7,867 nt of DNA from an uncultured Candidatus Saccharibacteria bacterium (GCA_946478995.1 CAMLDK010000042.1:1-7867); one strand, 5' to 3'. Shown: positions 1 to 6,436, counted from the first letter of the stretch. Translations and numbers: made by a program. Notes: generated by a model from the sequence alone, not told the origin.

Positions 1-786
1 ATAGCGGCTTCAGGTTTCAGCGTGGTCAACTGGAACGGCCTGCAGGACAAGGTGCTCATCCCGTCGCTTGCCGCTCCGTTGCTCGGCCTGTCTATTGCCG
101 CGGTTTTAATGTTCGTGGTCTATAGCATCATCAAAAAACGTTCGCCCGACAAAGTAGACAGGACATTCAGGAAATTACAATTAGTCTCCGCGAGCTTCGT
201 AGCCTTTACTCATGGTACTAACGATGCCCAGAAGACCATGGGTATAATCACCCTGGCTCTACTGGCCGCTAACCCGACCGGAGAATTTCATGTGCCGCTC
301 TGGGTTATAGCCAGCTCGGCCCTTGCGATGGCTTTAGGCACTTATATCGGCGGCTGGCGAATTATCAATACTCTCGGTCATAGAGTGGTCAAACTCAAGC
401 CTGCTCAAGGTTTCGCTGCAGAAACATCCACGGCCGCGATATTGTGGGCTACCGCCCATATGGGATTCCCTGTTTCGACAACTCATACGATCACCGGATC
501 TATAATGGGCGCCGGTTCCGTACATAAGCATTCCCCGGTCAGATGGAAAGTAGTAAGGCAGATACTTCTTGCCTGGCTGATCACCATTCCCTGTGCGGCG
601 CTGGTGGGTGCTTCCATGAATGCGGTTTCACATATGCCCGGCGGAGCGGCGATAGTGCTCAGTCTTGCCATAGTTATCATAGGAACCATCTTTATAACCC
701 GTAATTGGCGATGGGAAAGTTTTGCCCAGTTCAGAGCCAGGCTCAGCCCTCTTAACAGGCTTCGTAAGTCTACGACCGAGCTTTAA
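1..786 (+). CDS. pit: Inorganic phosphate transporter, Pit (PHO-4) family, C-terminal part
   Basis: This is a low-affinity phosphate (metal-phosphate/cation symport) carrier of the inner membrane. The frame is open from the first base, so the gene starts upstream; a GTG at 22 is internal, not the start. The visible 261 residues contain the second half of the family's inverted repeat: a GTNDAQK signature (the GxNDxxK motif of PHO-4 proteins) around residue 72, then PVSTTHTITGSIMG, and the matching ArgTrp-Lys segment before a membrane helix. Several hydrophobic helices alternate with basic loops, ending in a short Arg-rich cytoplasmic tail. The stop lies 2 bp before the ruvC start, so the two are probably co-transcribed, although no functional link is known. 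The family assignment is firm; the exact substrate is inferred from the family. Confidence 0.93.
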   Translation: MAASGFSVVNWNGLQDKVLIPSLAAPLLGLSIAAVLMFVVYSIIKKRSPDKVDRTFRKLQLVSASFVAFTHGTNDAQKTMGIITLALLAANPTGEFHVPLWVIASSALAMALGTYIGGWRIINTLGHRVVKLKPAQGFAAETSTAAILWATAHMGFPVSTTHTITGSIMGAGSVHKHSPVRWKVVRQILLAWLITIPCAALVGASMNAVSHMPGGAAIVLSLAIVIIGTIFITRNWRWESFAQFRARLSPLNRLRKSTTEL

Positions 787-788
787 CT

Positions 789-1265
789 ATGCGGATAATA
801 GGGATTGACCCCGGCACGGGAATACTTGGGTTCGGCGTAATAGAAAAGAACTCTGCTAAATTATCCATGGTGGATGCCGGAGTCATAAGGACTGCCTCGG
901 ATTTAAGTGATAGTAAAAGGCTTAAGATTATTTATGATGAACTTTCCGAGATAATAGGACAGACCAAACCCGAAGCAATGGCTGTCGAGAAGCTGTTTTT
1001 CGCTCAAAACGTAACTACCGCTATGAGTGTATCCCAAGCCCGCGGCGCGGTTCTCTTATGCGGAGAGCAATATGGCTTGAGCATCTTTGAATATACTCCG
1101 CTTCAGATCAAACAGGCGACCGTCGGCTATGGCCGGGCCGATAAAAAACAAGTTCAGGAAATGGTGAAAGCTATTTTAAAACTTGATGCCATACCTAAGC
1201 CGGATGATTGCGCCGACGCCCTGGCTTGTGCCATAACGCATGCTCATGCCGCAAACTATGCCTAG
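789..1265 (+). CDS. ruvC: Crossover junction endodeoxyribonuclease RuvC
   Basis: RuvC is the Holliday-junction resolvase, a dimeric RNase H-fold nuclease that nicks two opposing strands of the junction after RuvAB branch migration. The 158-residue protein is slightly shorter than E. coli RuvC (173). It starts with MRIIGIDPGTGILGFG, giving catalytic Asp7. Glu67 lies in VEKLFFAQN, with Phe70 matching the junction-probing Phe of the E. coli enzyme. Asp140 and Asp143 lie in the PDDCADALACA segment, so all four acidic metal ligands are present. The GYGRADKKQV segment is the conserved basic DNA-binding stretch. The ATG is 2 bp after the pit stop and has no good Shine-Dalgarno (only GAG about 8 nt upstream), so translation is probably coupled to pit. 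The next gene, ruvA, follows after 41 bp and has its own promoter signal. Confidence 0.97.
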   Translation: MRIIGIDPGTGILGFGVIEKNSAKLSMVDAGVIRTASDLSDSKRLKIIYDELSEIIGQTKPEAMAVEKLFFAQNVTTAMSVSQARGAVLLCGEQYGLSIFEYTPLQIKQATVGYGRADKKQVQEMVKAILKLDAIPKPDDCADALACAITHAHAANYA

Positions 1266-1270
1266 GGTGT

Positions 1271-1299
1271 TTAGAAAGACTCTGATAATCGGCTATAAT
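1271..1299 (+). promoter_or_regulatory. Promoter of ruvA, probably giving a leaderless mRNA
   Basis: A perfect TATAAT (-10) lies at 1294-1299. TTAGAA (4 of 6 matches to TTGACA) lies at 1271-1276, with the optimal 17-bp spacer. The expected transcription start, 7-8 nt after the -10 box, is G1306 or A1307, which is the A of the ruvA ATG. There is no Shine-Dalgarno between the -10 box and the ATG. The sites are seen directly; leaderless initiation is inferred. Confidence 0.72.
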
Positions 1300-1306
1300 A
1301 TCTCTG

Positions 1307-1888
1307 ATGATTGCCTATCTTGAAGGAGTAATCCGCGAAAAGAATATTGAAAAAGTCGTTATAGATGTAAACGGTATAGGATACGGTGTAAAAGTTACTG
1401 TGAATGATGCGGTTAACCTAAAAAATAACCGGAGCGTAAAACTTTATATTTATGAACATATCCGCGAAGATTTGCATGACCTATATGGTTTTACAAGTGT
1501 TAGCAGCCGACAGCTTTTTGAGCTGCTTCTAACGGCTAAGAACGTCGGACCCAAAGTCGCGCTAGCTGTCATGAGCTTAGATAAAGAAGAAACTATAAGG
1601 TCGGCTATTGCCGGCGGAGACCTCGAAATGATCAAAAGCGCCAAGCATGTCGGTAAAAGAGCGGCGGAACAGATAGTCGTTGAATTGCGGGACAAAGTCG
1701 GACTTTCGCCCAGCGAGGATGCCGAAGGTATCGTAACCCGCGGAAGCTTTGACGTGGCCGACGAAGCTATGCAAGCTTTGCTTTCTTTAGGATTTTCCGG
1801 GATCGAAGCTTCAAAAGCTTTATCAGACATAGACAAGACCTTGCCGGTCGAGGAAAAAGTCAAACAAGCACTGAGGATTAAAAGATGA
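1307..1888 (+). CDS. ruvA: Holliday junction branch migration protein RuvA
   Basis: RuvA is the tetrameric junction-binding subunit that holds the four-way junction open and loads the RuvB motors. The 193 residues follow the usual plan. Residues 1-62 form the OB-fold with the canonical MIAYLEG start and the Arg53-Glu54-Asp55 acidic pin before LYGF. Residues about 70-130 contain two helix-hairpin-helix motifs (KNVGPK at 78-83 and KHVGKR at 113-118). A linker follows, and the RuvB-binding UBA-like domain III spans 148-193. Oddly, the first glycine of both hairpins (normally GVGPK and GxGKK) is replaced, by Asn79 and His114. The MIAYLEG start fixes the ATG at 1307. The stop overlaps the ruvB start as ATGA (1885-1888), so RuvA and RuvB translation is coupled. 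Confidence 0.97.
   Translation: MIAYLEGVIREKNIEKVVIDVNGIGYGVKVTVNDAVNLKNNRSVKLYIYEHIREDLHDLYGFTSVSSRQLFELLLTAKNVGPKVALAVMSLDKEETIRSAIAGGDLEMIKSAKHVGKRAAEQIVVELRDKVGLSPSEDAEGIVTRGSFDVADEAMQALLSLGFSGIEASKALSDIDKTLPVEEKVKQALRIKR
1873..1877 (+). promoter_or_regulatory. Ribosome binding site of ruvB
   Basis: GAGGA lies inside the last codons of ruvA, 7 nt before the ruvB ATG at 1885. It supports that start and shows that this organism does use Shine-Dalgarno pairing inside operons, unlike at the ruvA start. Confidence 0.6.
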
Positions 1889-2913
1889 CGGTAGAGAGGA
1901 TAGTCCAGCCAAGTCCGGACGATGATAAGGAAGAGGAATTTGATAATTCTCTGAGGCCGAAGGATTTTATCAACTACATCGGCCAAGACAGGTTGAAAAA
2001 AAATATAAAGCTGGCTATAGACGCCGCAAAGAAAAGAAAAGAACCGGTCGACCATATACTTTTATATGGTCCGGCCGGTTTAGGCAAGACTACGATGGCT
2101 ACCGTTATAGCTAATGAAATGGGCGCCCAGATCCGTATTACGTCCGGCCCGGCAATAGAAAGAGCAGGGGATTTGGCCAGCATACTTACTAACCTGGAAG
2201 AAGGTGAAATACTCTTCATCGATGAAATCCATCGCCTGAACCGTAGCGTAGAAGAAGTGCTTTATTCGGCTATGGAGGATTTTAAACTGGATATCATGCT
2301 GGGCAAGGGGCCAAGCGCAAGAAGCATGCGGCTTGATCTGCCTAAGTTCACCATAATAGGCGCGACTACTAGAACCGGATCACTTGCCGCTCCGCTGCGT
2401 GACCGCTTCGGACTACAGCATCGATTGGAATTTTATAATGACGATGAGATTGCCAGGATAATCAAACGCTCAGCCAAGATCTTAGGAGTCGATATTGATA
2501 ATAAATCGGCAGGCTATCTTGCCACCAGGGCCAGGCTTACTCCTAGGATCGCTAACAGGCTGTTGAGACGGGTTAGGGATTATGCCGATGTGAATGGCGA
2601 CGGCATAGTCGATTCTTTGGTGGCCGAAAAAGCCATGGGCTTGCTGGAAATAGATGATATAGGGCTGGATCCGTCAGACCGCCGGGTGCTGATGGCTATA
2701 ATTGATAGTTATAATGGCGGTCCGGTAGGCATAAAGACGCTGTCAGCCCTTACGGGCGATGAGGAGTCGACGATCGAGGATTTCTTCGAACCGTATCTGA
2801 TCCAGATAGGTTTGATTGAACGTACGCCCAGAGGCAGGAGGGCGACGCCAAAGGCTTATAAACATCTGGACAAAAAGCCAAAAACAAGTTATAACCAAAA
2901 AAGTTTGCTATAA
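1885..2913 (+). CDS. ruvB: Holliday junction branch migration DNA helicase RuvB
   Basis: RuvB is the AAA+ ATPase ring that drives branch migration of RuvA-bound junctions. The 342-residue length is normal. The N-terminal [12 protein letters not shown] is typical of the family. Walker A is GPAGLGKTT at 62-70, Walker B is LFIDEIHRL at 110-118 (Asp113, Glu114), sensor 1 is the IIGATTR stretch at 157-163, and the arginine finger lies in PLRDRFG at 170-176. The sensor 2 region is [13 protein letters not shown] at 217-229, where the family usually has RGTPR; the key Arg221 is kept. The C-terminal winged helix ends with [11 protein letters not shown] plus a short lysine-rich tail. The start overlaps the ruvA stop by 4 bp. 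The TAA stop sits inside the -10 box of the next gene. Confidence 0.98.
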   Translation: MTVERIVQPSPDDDKEEEFDNSLRPKDFINYIGQDRLKKNIKLAIDAAKKRKEPVDHILLYGPAGLGKTTMATVIANEMGAQIRITSGPAIERAGDLASILTNLEEGEILFIDEIHRLNRSVEEVLYSAMEDFKLDIMLGKGPSARSMRLDLPKFTIIGATTRTGSLAAPLRDRFGLQHRLEFYNDDEIARIIKRSAKILGVDIDNKSAGYLATRARLTPRIANRLLRRVRDYADVNGDGIVDSLVAEKAMGLLEIDDIGLDPSDRRVLMAIIDSYNGGPVGIKTLSALTGDEESTIEDFFEPYLIQIGLIERTPRGRRATPKAYKHLDKKPKTSYNQKSLL

Positions 2914-2914
2914 T
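2906..2914 (+). promoter_or_regulatory. Extended -10 promoter of the PH-domain gene, overlapping the ruvB stop
   Basis: TGCTATAAT is a perfect extended -10 element (TGn at 2906-2908, TATAAT at 2909-2914). No convincing -35 hexamer is seen 16-18 bp upstream, which extended -10 promoters tolerate. The ruvB TAA (2911-2913) is part of the TATAAT. Only 8 nt separate the box from the ATG at 2923, so the mRNA would have a 5' leader of 0-2 nt. Confidence 0.7.
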
Positions 2915-2922
2915 CAGGGCAA

Positions 2923-3690
2923 ATGGGCCAAGATGACAAGATCCGCAACCCCGTTGAAGAATATATGCAATATATTGTGGACCGGGACAAGCCGGAAAAA
3001 CCGGTGGAAACTACAGCCGGACCTGCGAAACATCTGGAAGTGAAAAAGAGTCCTGAGAATTCTGCGGACACAAACGCCAACGAGGCTTTAAAGATCGCTG
3101 ACGCTATCAGACAGTCCGTACAGATAAAAAGAAATTACCCCCAAGCAGGCCCGGACCGGGTAATTGATACGGAAGAAGATAAAGAATTTGACATAAGACG
3201 TCATCCGGTAGGTCTGGTTATGATATTTTTGTCAGTAATCGTTACTTTTGCCGCGACCTTTTCGCTAGTCAGCTTTTTGCTGCCGGGAATCGCAGATTTG
3301 ATTGGAGCCGAACTAAGCTTAATCGGGCCGATAGTAGGCATATGTATGATAATCGCGTCTATTCTGGGAGCGGTATTTTTATTCTTTGCAGCCAGGGGTT
3401 ATCTATCGAACCGTATGATCCTGACAAGCTTAAACATAGCTTATACTCTGCAAACCGGCCTGCGCAGTATAAAAACCGGAGAACTTTCTTTAGACGACAT
3501 CAAAGACGTAAAAGTCCGTAAGACAGGCGTTATTTCCCGTCTTTTTAATTATGGGACTATGATGATCGAAACCACTGACGGGGAGAACAACCTTATGTTC
3601 ATCTATACTCCTGATCCGGATGTCCAAGCCAAATTAGTACATGATTATAAACTGGAATATCTGGCCCGTCATAAAATATTCAGTCTTTGA
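2923..3690 (+). CDS. Membrane protein with bacterial PH-like (bPH2) domain
   Basis: The 255-residue protein has no assigned role. Residues 1-90 are hydrophilic, rich in Lys, Glu, Pro and Asp, and look disordered. Two hydrophobic segments follow at about 96-119 and 134-157, probably a membrane hairpin with both ends in the cytoplasm. Residues about 158-240 resemble the bPH2/YdbS-type domain: after a Leu/Ile-rich strand comes the characteristic GVISRLFNYGTMMIETTDG, then a strand and a Tyr-Thr-Pro-Asp-Pro turn. Proteins of this kind are common in Gram-positive bacteria and Patescibacteria; their ligand is mostly unknown. The start is set by the promoter 8 nt upstream; a later Met15 is possible but less likely. 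The 3' end overlaps the convergent gene by 11 bp. Whether it works with ruvCAB is unknown. Confidence 0.85.
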   Translation: MGQDDKIRNPVEEYMQYIVDRDKPEKPVETTAGPAKHLEVKKSPENSADTNANEALKIADAIRQSVQIKRNYPQAGPDRVIDTEEDKEFDIRRHPVGLVMIFLSVIVTFAATFSLVSFLLPGIADLIGAELSLIGPIVGICMIIASILGAVFLFFAARGYLSNRMILTSLNIAYTLQTGLRSIKTGELSLDDIKDVKVRKTGVISRLFNYGTMMIETTDGENNLMFIYTPDPDVQAKLVHDYKLEYLARHKIFSL

Positions 3691-3994
3691 AAGGATTGTC
3701 CCTGGCTTCTTCAAAAAGGGCCTTGACGGCTATATTGCGTTTTTCAAGCTTGAGTATCTTGTCTATAGATTGTTCGTCGATGACAATGCGCTTTATGGTA
3801 TTTTGCTGAGCTGCCACCTGTTCGTCAGAGGGTTCCTGGGAGCTGTAGTGGTTGATGTTATAGATCAGGAAGCCGTTGACACCAAGAACGAAAAGAAGAA
3901 ATGCCGGTACCATAATCTTCTTCGACCGGTTAATAGACCTTCTCAGATAGACGGGTATTTGTTTGATATTGAAGTTGGATAAGTCTTTATTCAT
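3680..3994 (-). CDS. Small single-pass membrane protein in the PilP position of the pilus operon
   Basis: This 104-residue protein is not recognised as a named family. Its first 26 residues are basic (several Arg and Lys), followed by one hydrophobic helix at about 28-46 with no lipobox. This predicts an N-in signal anchor with an external tail of about 55 residues. The tail carries a Gln/Glu/Ser spacer, a predicted helix (SIDKILKLEKR at 76-86) and ends ARDNPFKD. PilP proteins of Gram-negative pili and GspC proteins of type II secretion also carry a short Arg-x-Pro-Phe-like motif outside the membrane, so a PilP-like job of binding PilN/PilO is possible, but this is inference. The ATG comes 3 nt after the pilO stop, with GAGG 9 nt upstream, so it is the last gene of pilMNO. 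The TGA lies within the end of the opposing gene. Confidence 0.82.
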   Translation of the reverse strand: MNKDLSNFNIKQIPVYLRRSINRSKKIMVPAFLLFVLGVNGFLIYNINHYSSQEPSDEQVAAQQNTIKRIVIDEQSIDKILKLEKRNIAVKALFEEARDNPFKD

Positions 3995-3997
3995 ATC

Positions 3998-4666
3998 TTA
4001 TGGCCTCACGAATGCGTTTAATGTCAATGAGAAAGTTACGTCAGCACCCCCGTTGGTAGGCTTGACGCTTATCCTGCTCACATGGGCGGTGCGTCTATTT
4101 GATTCAAGCTTTTCGAGGAAAGTCAGGAATTTCTCATAACTTACAGAGTCTGTTTCATCGGTCTGAACAATGATTCCGAGTGAGTAAACTCCGGGTATAC
4201 CGGCAACAGGCTGGACCTGTGTCAGAGCTTTATTGGTGGCCTCAGAGGTTGCGGCTTGGTCCGGCGCCGTAGAAGAATCTGATGAATCTTCAGTGCTATC
4301 GCTAGGCGGAGAAGCAGCGGGCCGTCTATCGCCCAAGGTTGACGGCTCAAAGGTTATGCTGCTTAAGCGTATACCGCTCTCTTGGGCTATCCGGTTGATT
4401 TCTATTACTGTGCGAGCTTGGTCCTTGTCCTGGGGTACTATTTCTGAAGCCGTATCATTTAATTCGCTATATTTTTCAACATCCTGCTTTGCTTTTATTA
4501 AGGACAGGCTTTGCTGCTCAAGCACCTGGTTGCGGGCCTTTAGATCGATGAGTTTTTCAAATTGTTTCTTAAACACGGTATTTCCCAACACGGTCGTACC
4601 TAAGATGAAGCCGCATAACAGGAAAATTACCACGACCAATCCATAGAATACTTTTTTTGCGCTCAT
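3998..4666 (-). CDS. pilO: Type IV pilus assembly protein PilO-like
   Basis: PilO pairs with PilN to form the periplasmic/extracytoplasmic alignment complex of the pilus machine. The 222 residues show a short basic start, one membrane helix at about 7-29 and a coiled-coil stretch at about 33-66 (Leu/Gln/Lys-rich). A first folded piece at about 70-110 (DKDQARTVIEINRIAQESGIR) precedes a low-complexity linker at about 112-150, almost entirely Ser, Asp, Ala, Thr, Pro and Glu. The second ferredoxin-like half, about 155-222, contains SYEKFLTFLEKLESNRR and ends SLTLNAFVRP, as PilO proteins do. The start overlaps the pilN stop as ATGA (4663-4666), and GAGG lies too close to the ATG to be ideal, so coupling is likely. 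The identity rests on fold pattern and operon position more than on strong sequence signature. Confidence 0.88.
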   Translation of the reverse strand: MSAKKVFYGLVVVIFLLCGFILGTTVLGNTVFKKQFEKLIDLKARNQVLEQQSLSLIKAKQDVEKYSELNDTASEIVPQDKDQARTVIEINRIAQESGIRLSSITFEPSTLGDRRPAASPPSDSTEDSSDSSTAPDQAATSEATNKALTQVQPVAGIPGVYSLGIIVQTDETDSVSYEKFLTFLEKLESNRRTAHVSRISVKPTNGGADVTFSLTLNAFVRP

Positions 4667-5268
4667 TCCTCGTCCCCTATGTAACGGTACTCAGTGTTAT
4701 CGTTGAATAATGCTTTTAGCCTGACGGTGCAGGGGTAAATAGGTTGTTCTTCGTCAGATTCCTGTGACAATGTCTTAGGACAGGAGATAGTTTCGATATC
4801 GGCTTGCTTGAAAATCTTGTTTTGAGGGTCGCTCAGATTAACTTGTATCTGGGAAGCGCTGTTAAAGTTAGTTGCGAAGGCCTGTATAGTCAGCCCGCCT
4901 TCGATCCCTTCTAAATTAATCGACTCCAAGGCAGTACCGGGGGGCAGAGCTGCGCCTAGCTGTCTGATTAATTTTGAAAAAAGTATTTCGCGGGATAAGA
5001 CATTAAGAACCAGCTTTGTATTGTTGGATATTTCATCTACCTTGGCCGTTGTTTCCTCTAAGTTCTGCGCGTTTAAGGCTGCTTCCGTCTGATCGATATT
5101 CTTAGCTTCTCGTTTGACGGACCGGTCAAGATATAACCATCCTACTCCTACGATCAATAGACTGAATACCAAAGCAATGATCAAGGCTATAACCCACCTG
5201 GACATAGACCTGTTGCGTTTGGAATAAAACAAGGTCTGCTTATAATCCGGGGGAAGGAGGTTGATCAT
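4663..5268 (-). CDS. pilN: Type IV pilus assembly protein PilN-like
   Basis: PilN is the bitopic inner-membrane protein linking the cytoplasmic PilM ring to PilO. The 201-residue protein begins MINLLPPDYK. The INLLP peptide is the known PilM-docking motif, so the start is certain. A basic stretch (KRNRSMSR) precedes a membrane helix at about 24-47, a coiled coil at about 50-85, and a ferredoxin-like domain. The latter includes the conserved LIRQLGAALPPGTALESI (100-117) and LTIQAFA (126-132) segments. Two cysteines, 163 and 180, flank an acidic loop near the C-terminus and could form a disulfide outside the membrane. GGAG lies 8 nt before the ATG, inside the end of pilM; the ATGA overlap (5265-5268) couples the two. 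Confidence is high because motif and neighbours agree. Confidence 0.93.
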   Translation of the reverse strand: MINLLPPDYKQTLFYSKRNRSMSRWVIALIIALVFSLLIVGVGWLYLDRSVKREAKNIDQTEAALNAQNLEETTAKVDEISNNTKLVLNVLSREILFSKLIRQLGAALPPGTALESINLEGIEGGLTIQAFATNFNSASQIQVNLSDPQNKIFKQADIETISCPKTLSQESDEEQPIYPCTVRLKALFNDNTEYRYIGDEE

Positions 5269-6329
5269 ACAAACAGCTCCTTCGGGTTTATGAATGCCAA
5301 CCCGGCGGCGGTGACATACAGCGACTTTTCATTATTTGAAGGCGCCTTACGCTTATCGGATTCGATTTCCTGCCATGGGTCGTATGCCCTGACAGGGATT
5401 CTTAACATATTCGTAAGATAATCACTCAGGCCTGGCATATTGGCGCCACCGCCGATGGACACGACCTGGCCGATTTTTGACTTTGTCTCTGAGCGGTCTT
5501 CATAGTAGCGGACCATTCTTTTTACTTCCCGGACTATCGTGTCAAGTTCAGGTTGGAGCGCTTCAATTATCTGCTTCTGCTTCTTACTTTTCCCCAGGCC
5601 GTACTTAGTTTTGATAATATGGGCTTCTTCGTGGCTGACCTTCAGTTTGGCGGCAATCGCTTCGGTGAAAGTATCGCCTCCGGCTGGCAGCGTACTGGAG
5701 ACCACGTTCGTCTTTTCGTGTATAGATATATCCGCCGAAATCGAACCGAAATCCATTAGCACGGCAGGTATGTCCCGCGTAGATTGCTGTTGCTCGAAAA
5801 GCCGGGAGGCGGCGTTGATACTGCTGTCGAACATGATCGGCTCTAGATCGAGTATGTAGCACAGCTCCAGATAAGAATCTATAATTTTTTTCGGTACACC
5901 TACGGCTGACACTTCTATATTTTCTTTACCTCGGCTGATTATGTCGTAGTCAATATACAACTCATCCCGGGGCAAGGGAATATACTGTTCCGCTTCAAGG
6001 TTTATCGCCTGTTCGATCTCTTCTTCCGATAGGTTCGGCAGGTTAAATGTGCGGGTGTAAGTAGAGCTTGTCGGAATGCTCATAGCGACCCGTCTGGTAG
6101 TGATTTCTCCGACTATTTTTTTCTCAAAAAGCTCCTTTATCGCCTCCGCCAGTTTTTCGAAGTCGACAATGACAGAGTCTACTATGGCCTCCCTGTCAAA
6201 GGGGTTAAATCCATAGCCGACAAGCTTGCGATGCTTGCCTTCCGCATTGATCTGCATGACCTTGATTGATTTGAAGCCTATGTCCAGGCCAAATATATCT
6301 TTGTCTTTATAGAAGTATTTGTTGCTCAT
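5265..6329 (-). CDS. pilM: Type IV pilus assembly protein PilM, actin-like ATPase
   Basis: PilM is a cytoplasmic FtsA/actin-like protein that forms a ring at the base of the pilus and binds the N-terminus of PilN. Numbered from the ATG (354 residues), phosphate loop 1 is FGLDIGFKSIKV at 13-24, phosphate loop 2 lies in VLMDFGSISADISI at 190-203, and the adenosine motif is SIGGGANMPGL at 291-301. The segment QAINLEAEQYIPLP at 107-120 is strongly conserved in PilM. The start is taken as ATG at 6329, with GGGA 5 nt upstream. A TTG at 6344 would add five residues (MAGKA) but lacks a ribosome site. The gene leads the pilMNO-small protein operon and has its own promoter; a strong terminator separates it from the pilin gene. 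Confidence 0.95.
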   Translation of the reverse strand: MSNKYFYKDKDIFGLDIGFKSIKVMQINAEGKHRKLVGYGFNPFDREAIVDSVIVDFEKLAEAIKELFEKKIVGEITTRRVAMSIPTSSTYTRTFNLPNLSEEEIEQAINLEAEQYIPLPRDELYIDYDIISRGKENIEVSAVGVPKKIIDSYLELCYILDLEPIMFDSSINAASRLFEQQQSTRDIPAVLMDFGSISADISIHEKTNVVSSTLPAGGDTFTEAIAAKLKVSHEEAHIIKTKYGLGKSKKQKQIIEALQPELDTIVREVKRMVRYYEDRSETKSKIGQVVSIGGGANMPGLSDYLTNMLRIPVRAYDPWQEIESDKRKAPSNNEKSLYVTAAGLAFINPKELFV

Positions 6330-6349
6330 TGCTTTCCCAGCCAAAGCAT
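6326..6349 (-). other. Possible seven-codon leader ORF ahead of pilM
   Basis: An ATG at 6349 opens a frame of seven codons (MLWLGKQ) whose TGA overlaps the pilM ATG as ATGA, the same overlap used at pilM/pilN and pilN/pilO. Its ATG would lie about 8 nt from the predicted transcript start. It may be chance; if translated it could deliver ribosomes to pilM by coupling. Confidence 0.18.
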
Positions 6350-6363
6350 TTTTGACTCTTTAA

Positions 6364-6392
6364 ACTATAGCATTTTAGCGTTTTTTTGCCCA
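6364..6392 (-). promoter_or_regulatory. Promoter of the pilMNO operon
   Basis: Read on the minus strand, TGGGCA (6392-6387, 4 of 6 matches to TTGACA) is followed by a 17-bp spacer. The spacer contains an A-tract and ends in TGC, then comes TATAGT (6369-6364), an extended -10. The predicted start is near 6357, which gives a leader of about 28 nt before the pilM ATG at 6329. Confidence 0.55.
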
Positions 6393-6411
6393 TGCATATT
6401 CTGCCAAATTT

Positions 6412-6436
6412 AAAACCCCGGTAAATCCGGGGTTTT
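6412..6436 (-). terminator. Intrinsic terminator of the pilin gene
   Basis: A perfect 10-bp inverted repeat (AAAACCCCGG and CCGGGGTTTT) with a 5-nt loop lies 20 nt beyond the pilin stop. On the minus strand the GC-rich core is followed by TTTTAAATTT, giving a U-rich tail. The hairpin is symmetric, so it could work in both directions, but the only gene reading into it is the pilin gene. Confidence 0.88.

Noticed and set aside
1450..2055. Open frame of about 200 codons on the minus strand across ruvA and ruvB
   Set aside because: It lies fully antisense to two certain genes, has no ribosome site, and its Ser/Leu-rich composition is that of a shadow frame.
3705..3755. Imperfect inverted repeat CTTCAAAAA / TTTTTCAAG as a terminator between convergent genes
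   Set aside because: It has a mismatch, an AT-only stem and a long loop, and it lies inside the coding sequence of the small gene, so it is not a credible terminator.
3641..3982. Plus-strand open frame of 113 codons after the PH-domain gene
   Set aside because: It is antisense to the small pilus-operon gene, which has correct spacing to pilO and a clear signal anchor; the plus frame shows no such support.
4233..4646. Open frame of 137 codons on the plus strand within pilO
   Set aside because: It is antisense to pilO, without start signals or recognisable motifs.
5241..5262. TATAAT followed by AAGGAGG on the plus strand
   Set aside because: It resembles a promoter and ribosome site, but it is the reverse of the pilN start codons for INLLPPDYK, and no plausible plus-strand gene follows.
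6327..6344. TTG at 6344 as the pilM start
   Set aside because: It would add only MAGKA and has no ribosome site; ATG at 6329 with GGGA upstream is preferred.
6372..6377. TAAAAT as an alternative -10 box for pilM on the minus strand
   Set aside because: There is no -35 match at suitable spacing, whereas the neighbouring TGCTATAGT has both TGn and a -35-like element.
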